Source of the DNA: Mucilaginibacter aquaedulcis
GTDB taxonomy: Bacteria; Bacteroidota; Bacteroidia; Sphingobacteriales; Sphingobacteriaceae
DNA: 64,000 bases
Reading direction: 5' to 3'
Assembly: GCF_030409325.1 (NCBI RefSeq)
Contig: NZ_JAUFPR010000004.1
Span: 915,548 to 979,547, forward strand
Under the pieces are notes generated by a model. It was not told where the DNA came from. It worked only from the letters and a program-made list of their open reading frames with translations, and did not search any database. The translations under genes were made by a program, and so were the position numbers. Each line of letters begins with the position of its first letter. The stretch's first letter is position 1. Positions 51,471-59,235 of this stretch are shown piece after piece.

Positions 51471-52370
51471 ATGAATGAATTGCACCAGGATTTGAAAAAT
51501 GACGCGCGCGTCTGGATGCCGGGCGATATCAGCAAGGATGTCCAGCACTTCAATGTTTTCTACATACACCATAACCGCGACGATAAATTTGACTGTAAGC
51601 CTTTCAACCGAAAATCGCTCTATAAGATCAGTTTGCTTAAAGGAAGAACGAGATTGGAGTACGCGGATAAAACCATCGAGTTTGACCGGGCGCTGTTATT
51701 TACCAATCCCAATATCCCTTATGCCTGGGAACACCTCGAATCGGAACAGTCGTCTTATTTCTGCGTGTTCACCGAGGAGTTTTTCGATCAGTTCATCGCC
51801 ATCAAAAGATTACCCGGTATTCAGGCCCGGGGGCATGCCGCTCTTTCAGCTTGATGAAGACCAGTATCGCCTGTTGAGGATATTTTTAAACAGATGCTGG
51901 AGGAGATCACCCTGGAATTCAGCTATAAATACGATTCGCTGCGGTCGATGGTATTGCAGCTGATCTTTTCGGCGCTCAAACTCGAACCTGCTGCGTTTCA
52001 GCCCTACAAAGATTCCAACGGCCCGCAGCGGATCGTATCCATTTTCAGCGAATTGCTGGAAAGGCAGTTTCCTATCCAAACAACGATGCAGCGTATGGAA
52101 CTGCGGAACCCTGCAGATTTCGCGGGCCGGTTGTCGGTTCATATCAATCATCTGAACGCCGCCTTAAAAGCTGTAACTGGTAAGACCACTTCTCAGCTGA
52201 TCGCCACGCGCATTATGCAGGAAGCCCGGAGTCTGCTCCAGCATACCGACTGGAACATCTCCGAGATCGCCTGGAGCCTGGGATTTGACGACCTGCCACA
52301 TTTCATCAATTTCTTTAAGCGGAACCAGCAGCTCACCCCGAAAGTTTACCGGAAAACAGCCGCTGTTTAA
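51471..52370 (+). pseudogene. AraC-type transcriptional regulator with two frameshifts
   Basis: Three frames join into one AraC regulator. The cupin-like sensor (FNVFYIHHNRDDKFDCKPFN, FTNPNIPYAWEHLESEQSSY) runs to about 51805. YPVFRPGGMPLFQLDEDQYR continues in the next frame, then KQMLEEITLEFSYKYDSL onward in a third, ending in the DNA-binding domain (LLQHTDWNISEIAWSLGFDD, LPHFINFFKRNQQLTPKVYR). The breaks are at an A4 run and near AGG. It was probably divergent from the alcohol dehydrogenase it regulated before the inversion. Confidence 0.85.
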
Positions 52371-52522
52371 ATCCGTCCGGTCAGGCGGCTGCCTAGTTCC
52401 GGGAGGCGGATCACGCTGCACTTTCATGAACTGTAGCAACTGATCGACAAAAGGTTTTTACATCCCTGTGATCGTTTCAAAAACCGGGTGGTAGAAATTT
52501 GTGGATACCCAACCCATAGCCT

Positions 52523-52640
52523 ATGACCGCAGATGAACTGCTGACCAAAAAAGACCTGGATAATTTCAAGAAAGAATACTGGATATGCTTTCGCCTTTAC
52601 TGGGTGGCAAGCTGCCTTCCCAGCAAAAATGGCTCAAAAA
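52523..52640 (+). pseudogene. Excisionase-like HTH protein, N-terminal fragment
   Basis: It reads MTADELLTKKDLDNFKKE, then after a one-base loss ILDMLSPLLGGKLPSQQKWL and K. This is the usual lead-in of Bacteroidetes HTH_17 proteins and would join NKDVRALLGV of the 50730-51057 fragment if the segment between were turned round. The shift lies in a short A run. Confidence 0.75.
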
Positions 52641-53396
52641 GAAGGCCTGGAGCAATACTGCAAGGAAGGTGTGATACCGACCTATAATGCCCTGGATAAA
52701 TTCGGCGATGGCCGGCCGACCTATGGCGGTTACTCGAATACAATCGTTGCTAACGAAGACTTTACGGTACACATCCCCGAAAAACTGAACCTGGCCGCGG
52801 CTGCCCCTTTGTTATGTGCAGGTATCACCACTTATTCGCCGCTGAAACACTGGAAGATCGGTAAAGGACATAAAGTAGCTGTATTAGGCTTAGGCGGGCT
52901 GGGTCACATGGCCGTTAAATTCGCGGTAGCGCTGGGTGCTGACGTGACCGTTTTAAGCACCTCGCCAAAAAAGGAGACTGATGCCAATAGACTGGGCGCG
53001 CAGCACTTCGTAGTGACCAGTGATGCTGCACAAGTAGAGAAAGTTAAAGACAGCTTTGATTGTATTGTGGATACCGTTGCTGCCGAACACGACCTTAACT
53101 TTTATTTATCGCTGCTGGGCTTGAACGGTACACTCATCTGCGTGGGCATCCCGGTGGAAGGTATCCACCTCAACGGCCCGCTGGAGGCATTTACATTAAT
53201 TGGCGGCCGTAAAAGTATCGTCGGTTCGCAATGCGGCAGTATCGCCGAGATCCAGGAAATGCTGGATTTCTGCGCCGAACATGATATCGTCGCCGATATT
53301 GAATTGATCGACATCAAAGATATCCACGCCGCCTATGACCGTATGCTGAAGGGTGACGTAAAGTACCGTTTTGTGATCGATATGGCTACGTTGTAG
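52641..53396 (+). pseudogene. NAD(P)-dependent alcohol dehydrogenase, C-terminal fragment
   Basis: The frame EGLEQYCKEGVIPTYNALDK continues through PTYGGYSNTIV, the NAD(P) motif AVLGLGGLGHMAVKFAV and YRFVIDMATL to a normal stop. It lacks the catalytic-zinc domain, which lies inverted at 51058-51360. An ATG at 52629 could start a truncated protein, but it would be inactive as a dehydrogenase. Confidence 0.9.
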
Positions 53397-53419
53397 CGTT
53401 TAAGATCAGCGACAGCATG

Positions 53420-53779
53420 TTAAGAGGAGAACAAACCGATGGTTTCCCCGCCGGGAAATCGCAGGTAACAAAAGGAAAACCCGCCAACATCATCCGTTCT
53501 TTCCTGCAAAATGATGGCGCCTTTTTCGAATGCCAACGTAATTGCGGTTGGTAGGTCATCAACCGGATAGCTGACCACCGGTGCTTCACTCTTCAGGTAC
53601 GTCGGCGGCTGTGCAGCCGCGGTCAAGAGTTGCAGGACAATACCCGGTGCCGGTTGCAAAACCGTTAATCCTGGTGCTGTACAAAGTCTGCACACCGGAA
53701 AAAGCCCGCGGAGCAGGCTGAACGCAGGTTCCGCGGGATCTTCGCTATACAATGAGATCATCAAATTGATCTTTTCCAT
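53420..53779 (-). CDS. Possible glyoxalase/VOC-like protein
   Basis: A 119-residue ORF. The C-terminal half (APVVSYPVDDLPTAITLAFE, KGAIILQERTDDVGGFSFCY, FPGGETIGLFSS) has the VOC/glyoxalase pattern of a betaalphabetabetabeta module. The first half is less clear. Its ATG at 53779 overlaps the stop of the repaired SDR frame (TAATG), so it was the second gene of an SDR-VOC operon. Confidence 0.5.
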   Translation of the reverse strand: MEKINLMISLYSEDPAEPAFSLLRGLFPVCRLCTAPGLTVLQPAPGIVLQLLTAAAQPPTYLKSEAPVVSYPVDDLPTAITLAFEKGAIILQERTDDVGGFSFCYLRFPGGETIGLFSS

Positions 53780-54517
53780 TAGATCTGCGCCATACCGCCG
53801 TCCACGAACAGATCGATACCGGTGATAAAAGAAGAATCTGAGGAAGCCAGGAACAAAGCCGGGTAAGCGATCTCTTCCGAGGTACCGAAGCGGCCCATCG
53901 GCACTTTGTGAAGCTAAACCATCCTGGGCTTCCTGCGGCACGCCGTCGAAGGTCGCGGTAGCAATCGGACCGGGGCTTAATACATTGATACGGATCTTGC
54001 GTGATTTCAATTCCAGTGTCCAGGTACGCGCCAGCGAGCGTACGGCGGCTTTACTCGCATTGTAAACGCCCATGCCTTCCATGGCTTTTACGCCGGCAAT
54101 GGAGCCGGTCATGATGATCGAAGCGCCTTCTACTAATAAGGGCAAAGCTTTTTGTACGGTAAAGATGGTGCCCTTAACATTCACGTCAAATGTTTTGTCG
54201 ATCACCGCTTCAGTGACTTCGCCGATGGGCACGCCGAAATCTCCTACACCCGCGCTGGCATACAGCACATCGATGCGGCCTTTCTCATTTTTTACAATTT
54301 CATATAGGTTATCGAGGTCCTCCGGGTTGGCCGAATCGGCGCGGACACCTCTGACATTGGAACCGATCTCCGCAACGGCGGCATCCAGTAATTCCTGGCG
54401 GCGGCCGGTAATGAATACATAGGCGCCTTCGGCTACAAATAATTTGGCGGTAGCTAAAGCCATCCCGCTGGTTGCGCCGGTAATAACGGCGACTTTATTG
54501 GCTAATTTCTGTGACAT
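53779..54517 (-). pseudogene. Short-chain dehydrogenase (SDR) broken by one frameshift
   Basis: A classical SDR: NAD site VAVITGATSGMALATAKL (TGxxxGxG with Met for the usual Ile/Gly), Asn in YASAGVG, Ser in IIMTGSIAG and the YNASK catalytic pair. After PQEAQDGLASQ the frame shifts near 53903-53910 and resumes as VPMGRFGTSEEIAYPALFLA, SSFITGIDLFVDGGMAQI, stop. Two A residues appear to be missing before GTG. The substrate-binding and C-terminal parts would be wrong without correction. Confidence 0.85.
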
Positions 54518-54602
54518 GATATTTTGCTTTTGTTATGAAGCAAAATTGGCTAAATCAAGTCCCTGGAACGATGACCTTTGTTAAGAAAACAATTGACAAA
54601 TG

Positions 54603-55175
54603 TCAATGCCTTTTGCCCCGCAGCCGGCTCAGGGTTTCCGGCGCGATCCCTAAATAGGAGGCGATCATGGACTGCGGCACCCGTAAAGCGAATTCCGGGT
54701 AACGGTTCACAAAATTATGGTATTTCTCTTCGGCCGTGCTGCTGATCGCCTCGTGAATACGGTTCTGCGAAGTGATAAAACTCTTATTGAGGATGCCATT
54801 GATCATTTTGCTAAAGCCCGGCAACTGGTCCATCAGTTGCTCCATTTCAGCCGCGCTCCAAAGCAATACGGTGGAATCTTCGATCGCATCAATATTACAC
54901 TTACTGGGCTGCCCGGTCAGCAAACTCTCCCAGTCGCTGATCCACCATTCCTGCATCGCAAAACGAATGATGTGTTCATTGCCCTTCTCATCCACCGAAT
55001 AGGTCCGCAGCAGACCGCTCAAAATAAAACAATGGTCACGGCTGACATCGCCCTCCTGAAGTAAATATTGCTTCTTCCGTAGTTTCTTTACCCGGGAAAC
55101 CTTTGCTATCGCCGCGAACTCTTCTTCACTCACCTGCGCATGCCGTAAAACATAAGCTTTAAATATGTCGAACAC
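54603..55175 (-). CDS. Crp/Fnr-family transcriptional regulator
   Basis: A 190-residue protein from GTG at 55175. The cyclic-nucleotide-binding fold shows KKLRKKQYLLQEGDVSRDHC, FILSGLLRTYSVDEKGNEHI and WWISDWESLLTGQPS. The C-terminal wing has RVPQSMIASYLGIAPETLSR. The N-terminal extension up to 55262 would overlap the divergent gene, so the GTG is preferred. Such Bacteroidetes regulators often sit beside the SDR or flavoprotein gene they control. Confidence 0.85.
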   Translation of the reverse strand: MFDIFKAYVLRHAQVSEEEFAAIAKVSRVKKLRKKQYLLQEGDVSRDHCFILSGLLRTYSVDEKGNEHIIRFAMQEWWISDWESLLTGQPSKCNIDAIEDSTVLLWSAAEMEQLMDQLPGFSKMINGILNKSFITSQNRIHEAISSTAEEKYHNFVNRYPEFALRVPQSMIASYLGIAPETLSRLRGKRH

Positions 55176-55244
55176 CCTGATCTTTTTGAGCAGAGATAAG
55201 ATACTGGCGGGCTTATTGTATGCTATTATCCAAACATCAAAATT

Positions 55245-55736
55245 ATGGACAACAACATACAAGCTTCCTCCCTGAAAAACAAGGACGAAGTGATCAGCGA
55301 CCTGAAGGAATTACTGGAACTGGTGAATGATGGCAAAGAAGGCTATCATACCGCTTCCGAAGCGACCGAATCACCTGAACTGAAAGCCTTATTCAGCAAA
55401 CTATCCGGCGAGCGCATTGTGTACGCAGCTGAACTGAAAGAACACATTACCGTTCATGGCGGCGAAGCCGACAATGAAAGCGGTGGTATTTTAGGCGGAT
55501 TGCACCGTACCTGGTTAAGCATCAAAGAAAAATGGAGTGGGAACGATAACAGCTCACTGATCGAAACGATTATCACCGGGGAAAAAGCCGTTATCACTAA
55601 ATATAATGAACTGATAGCGGATTTTGCCGACCATGCTGACCATATGGAACTGCTAAAAACCCAACGCGAAGGCATACAAGATGCGTTAAACACAATCGAA
55701 TCTGAAAAAGCCATCTACGGCAAGACAGGTGAGTAA
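55245..55736 (+). CDS. PA2169-family four-helix-bundle protein (DUF2383)
   Basis: A 163-residue helical protein with VISDLKELLELVNDGKEGYH, ALFSKLSGERIVYAAELKEH, GLHRTWLSIKEKW and IETIITGEKAVITKYNELI. It is the DUF2383/PA2169 family of ferritin-like bundles. The role is unknown, but it is often stress-induced. It diverges from the Crp-type gene. Confidence 0.88.
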   Translation: MDNNIQASSLKNKDEVISDLKELLELVNDGKEGYHTASEATESPELKALFSKLSGERIVYAAELKEHITVHGGEADNESGGILGGLHRTWLSIKEKWSGNDNSSLIETIITGEKAVITKYNELIADFADHADHMELLKTQREGIQDALNTIESEKAIYGKTGE

Positions 55737-55849
55737 GCCGCCTTTATTTAACCACACATACCGCCTTGTTTTCAGGGCGTTGAATTTTAAAACCGGGGCA
55801 ATCCCGAATTGTTTAAAAACTAATTAATCAAACAAAACTATAATTTAAC

Positions 55850-56023
55850 ATGGCAAAGAAAGGCGCAAAAGTGGAAAGGACTTTCGTATCGGAACAGCCA
55901 CATGAATTAAAGTATGAAGCAAAAAAGGAAGGCACGACACCTAAAAAGGTAGAGGCCGCCAAAAAGGAGACCGGCAGCAATAAAAGGGCGGCCGTCGAAA
56001 AGAAACTCGAAAGTAAAAAATAA
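55850..56023 (+). CDS. Small Lys-rich protein
   Basis: A 57-residue highly basic protein (MAKKGAKVERTFVSEQPHEL, KYEAKKEGTTPKKVEAAKKE, TGSNKRAAVEKKLESKK) with no hydrophobic core. The composition suggests nucleic-acid binding or a disordered chaperone-like protein. It lies directly before ligD, with a hairpin between. Confidence 0.65.
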   Translation: MAKKGAKVERTFVSEQPHELKYEAKKEGTTPKKVEAAKKETGSNKRAAVEKKLESKK

Positions 56024-56026
56024 CCA

Positions 56027-56044
56027 AAGCCCCGCAAGGGGCTT
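56027..56044 (+). terminator. Hairpin between the Lys-rich gene and ligD
   Basis: A 7-bp GC-rich stem (AAGCCCC / GGGGCTT) with a GCAA tetraloop and a weak T tract. It ends just 9 bases before the ligD ATG, so it may act as a partial terminator or as a 5' structure of ligD. Confidence 0.6.
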
Positions 56045-56052
56045 CGTTGTCT

Positions 56053-58764
56053 ATGGAAAAGCTCAAGGAATACAACAAGAAGCGGGACTTTAAAAAGACC
56101 GCCGAGCCCAAAGCGGGAGCAAGTAAGGATAAAAACCATTTGATCTTTGTCGTGCAAAAACATGACGCCTCCCGCCTGCATTATGATTTCCGGCTGGAAA
56201 TGGACGGCGTATTGAAAAGCTGGGCCGTGCCGAAAGGCCCCAGCCTGGACCCCAAAGTGAAGCACCTGGCCATGATGGTTGAAGACCATCCGTTCGATTA
56301 CCTCAACTTTGAAGGCATCATCCCTAAAGGGGAATACGGTGGCGGCACGGTGATCGTCTGGGACGAAGGCACCTATGAACCGATCGAGCCTATCAAAGGC
56401 AAGAAAGCCCAGGAGAAACACCTCCTCAAACAATTAGCCTCCGGCCAACTCAAGATCAAATTGCACGGCGAAAAACTCAACGGCGAATTCGCCATGGTCA
56501 AAACCCACGGCATGGGCGAGAACGGCTGGCTCATGATCAAACATAAGGACGAGTTCGCGACCAGCAATGATATCACCAAGCAAGACAAATCGGTGCTTTC
56601 CGGCAAGACAATCGAAACCATGGAAAAGACCAGCGAAAAGGTCTGGCAGCATGGGCATGAAGAAGACGTGGTGCCTGATGAAGAACTGGCAGAAGAAATC
56701 GAAACAACTGAACCGGAAACAACTAAGGCTGATGTCGCTAAACTCTTAAAAGGAGCGCCAAAGTCAAAAATCCTCACCAGCATCAAAACCATGAAGGCTA
56801 CGCTGGTGGACGAACCTTTTGATGAACCCGGCTGGCTGTTCGAGGTGAAATGGGACGGTTACCGTGCTATTGCCAACCTCCAAAAGGATGAGGTATCGCT
56901 CATCTCCCGCAATAACCTGCCTTTTGAGAAATATTATCCCATTAATGAGGCCCTGAAAAAATGGGGCATGAACGCTGTATTAGATGGTGAGCTATTGGTG
57001 CTGAATGATAAAGGCATCTCCGATTTCGGCGCCATGCAGAACTGGCGGAGCGAGGCAGATGGTAACCTGGTCTTTTATATTTTTGATATCCTTTGGTACG
57101 AAGGCAAGAACCTGATGGGCCTGCCGCTCAGCGAACGCCAGGCGATCTTACAATCCATTTTACCAACTGACAACGACCATACCCGCCAGAGCAAAGTATT
57201 TGATGCGAATGGCATTGACTTCTTTGCGGCGGCAGAACGCATGGGGCTGGAAGGTATTATCGCAAAAAAAGCCGACAGTGTGTACACCTCCGACCTGCGC
57301 AGCAAAGAATGGCTGAAGGTCAAAGTACAGAGGCGGCAGGAAGTGGTGATCTCCGGCTTCACCAAAAATGAAGGCACCGGCAAATCCTTTAGCGCACTGG
57401 TACTGGGTGTCTATGATACGAAAGGCGACCTGCAATTTGTCGGCAAGGTCGGCACGGGCTTTTCCGATAAACTGCAAAAAGAGATGATGACGCAATTTGA
57501 GCCGCTCATCACCAAGAACAGCCCTTTTGACTATGAGGTCGATGTCGATAAACCGACCCGTTTCCGGCCTAAACGTATGGGTGCTAAACCCACCTGGCTC
57601 AAACCCGAACTGGTTTGCGAGGTTGGCTTTGCCGAAGTGACCAGTGACGGCGTGTTTCGGCAGGCCTCGTTCAAAGGCATGCGTACCGATAAAAAAGACA
57701 AGGACGTAATTTTGGAAACACCGGTCGATACCGAAGAGACCGTAGCAGAGGCCGATGCGGTACCAGACCCAAAATCTACTAAGTCCAAAAAAGCAGATCT
57801 AAAACTGGAGCCAGTCAAAAACACCGAACGTAAAACCTTGCTGAACCCAACGGAAGACACCCAAACTAAAAAAGTCTGCGGTCATGAACTCAAATTCAAC
57901 CATGTCACCAAACTTTATTGGCCGGAAGATAAAGTAACGAAGGGCGATATGCTCAATTACTATTACAAGGTCGGCGAGTATATGATGCCCTACCTGAAGG
58001 ATAGGCCCATGTCACTCAACCGTTTTCCCGGCGGCATCCATGGCCAGAGTTTCTATCAAAAGAACGTTACCGATAAAGCGCCGGACTGGGCCAAAACATT
58101 TGATCATGTGACGGATGAAGGCAAGGTCACCAAATACCTAGTCGGTACTGACGAAGCCAGTTTATTATGGATGAACTCTTTGGGCTGCATCGAGATCAAC
58201 CCCTGGTTCAGCCGTGCCGAAACGCCGGACAACCCGGATTACTGCGTTATTGACCTGGACCCTGATAAACATACCTATGACCAGGTGGTGGAAGCTGCCC
58301 GGATCGTCAAAGATATTTTAGATGCCATTGATGTGCCGAGCTACCCGAAAACCTCGGGTTCCACCGGCATGCACATCTATGTTCCGCTGGCCGGTAAATA
58401 TACTTATCAGCAAAGCCAGCTCTTTGCCAATATCATCGTCAAGCACGTACACGAACAGATACCGGACTACACCAGTCTGGAGCGCAGCATCGCCGCGCGT
58501 AAAGGCAAAATGTACCTGGACTATTTACAGAACCGTCCCGGCGCCACCATTGCGGGGCCCTATTCTCTGCGGCCTAAACCCGGTGCGACCGTTTCCATGC
58601 CCCTGAGTTGGGATGAAGTTAAGCCAGGCCTGACCATCCAGCATTTCAATATCCATAATGCGCTTGATCGCCTCAAAGAAACCGGCGATCTGTTCCATGG
58701 GGTATTAGGCGAAGGTATCGATCTTGAAAAAACACTTAAAAAAGCACAAAGCGTCTTTAAATAA
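56053..58764 (+). CDS. ligD: DNA ligase D (phosphoesterase-ligase-polymerase)
   Basis: A 903-residue three-domain protein. The 3'-phosphoesterase (about 25-160) has HDASRLHYDFRLEMDG and PKGEYGGGTV. The ATP-dependent ligase (about 245-540) has Lys266 in KWDGYRA. The primase-polymerase (about 605-900) has PMSLNRFPGG, VIDLDPDKH and TSGSTGMHIYVPL. It joins DNA ends in bacterial NHEJ with Ku; no ku gene is in the window. The ATG at 56053 is used; a TTG two codons earlier is less likely. Confidence 0.95.
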   Translation: MEKLKEYNKKRDFKKTAEPKAGASKDKNHLIFVVQKHDASRLHYDFRLEMDGVLKSWAVPKGPSLDPKVKHLAMMVEDHPFDYLNFEGIIPKGEYGGGTVIVWDEGTYEPIEPIKGKKAQEKHLLKQLASGQLKIKLHGEKLNGEFAMVKTHGMGENGWLMIKHKDEFATSNDITKQDKSVLSGKTIETMEKTSEKVWQHGHEEDVVPDEELAEEIETTEPETTKADVAKLLKGAPKSKILTSIKTMKATLVDEPFDEPGWLFEVKWDGYRAIANLQKDEVSLISRNNLPFEKYYPINEALKKWGMNAVLDGELLVLNDKGISDFGAMQNWRSEADGNLVFYIFDILWYEGKNLMGLPLSERQAILQSILPTDNDHTRQSKVFDANGIDFFAAAERMGLEGIIAKKADSVYTSDLRSKEWLKVKVQRRQEVVISGFTKNEGTGKSFSALVLGVYDTKGDLQFVGKVGTGFSDKLQKEMMTQFEPLITKNSPFDYEVDVDKPTRFRPKRMGAKPTWLKPELVCEVGFAEVTSDGVFRQASFKGMRTDKKDKDVILETPVDTEETVAEADAVPDPKSTKSKKADLKLEPVKNTERKTLLNPTEDTQTKKVCGHELKFNHVTKLYWPEDKVTKGDMLNYYYKVGEYMMPYLKDRPMSLNRFPGGIHGQSFYQKNVTDKAPDWAKTFDHVTDEGKVTKYLVGTDEASLLWMNSLGCIEINPWFSRAETPDNPDYCVIDLDPDKHTYDQVVEAARIVKDILDAIDVPSYPKTSGSTGMHIYVPLAGKYTYQQSQLFANIIVKHVHEQIPDYTSLERSIAARKGKMYLDYLQNRPGATIAGPYSLRPKPGATVSMPLSWDEVKPGLTIQHFNIHNALDRLKETGDLFHGVLGEGIDLEKTLKKAQSVFK

Positions 58765-58769
58765 GCATT

Positions 58770-59216
58770 ATGAAACTCATCAAAAATATCATCGGCGGTT
58801 TAGCCGGCGCCGTAGCGCTAAATATCCTGCATCAAACCGTTAAACAATTTGACCATGATGCGCCGCGTGTTGACCTCGTTGGCGAAGAAGCGCTAACCAA
58901 AGGAATGGAGTCGATGGGCCTCGAAGCCCCAACCGGCAACGCCCTCTTCACCGCCACCCTGATCGGCGATATCGTCAGCAATGCGCTTTACTTTAGCACC
59001 ATTGGCTTTGGAAAAAAGAAATACTTATTACTGCGCGGAACCACCATTGGTTTAGCCGCCGGAATCGGCGCTTTAACGCTGACCAAACCTATCGGACTAA
59101 GCGATGCGCCGGTGACCCGCACAAATAAAACAAAAATCATGACCGTTGGTTGGTACACCCTGGGTGGAATCGTAACGGCCCTTACCATCAAAGCGATGCA
59201 ATCTAAAACCGTCTAA
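58770..59216 (+). CDS. Membrane protein of unknown function
   Basis: A 148-residue protein with several hydrophobic stretches (MKLIKNIIGGLAGAVALNIL, LFTATLIGDIVSNALYFSTI, LLRGTTIGLAAGIGALTL, VGWYTLGGIVTALTI). It starts 5 bases after ligD and is probably co-transcribed. No function is proposed. Confidence 0.75.
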   Translation: MKLIKNIIGGLAGAVALNILHQTVKQFDHDAPRVDLVGEEALTKGMESMGLEAPTGNALFTATLIGDIVSNALYFSTIGFGKKKYLLLRGTTIGLAAGIGALTLTKPIGLSDAPVTRTNKTKIMTVGWYTLGGIVTALTIKAMQSKTV

Positions 59217-59235
59217 TTTTAAAACCTGGTAAGCT

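Noticed and set aside
56434..56792. Long minus-strand frames inside ligD and the PAS kinase
   Set aside because: Antisense shadows in GC-richer coding sequence; no start signals or families.
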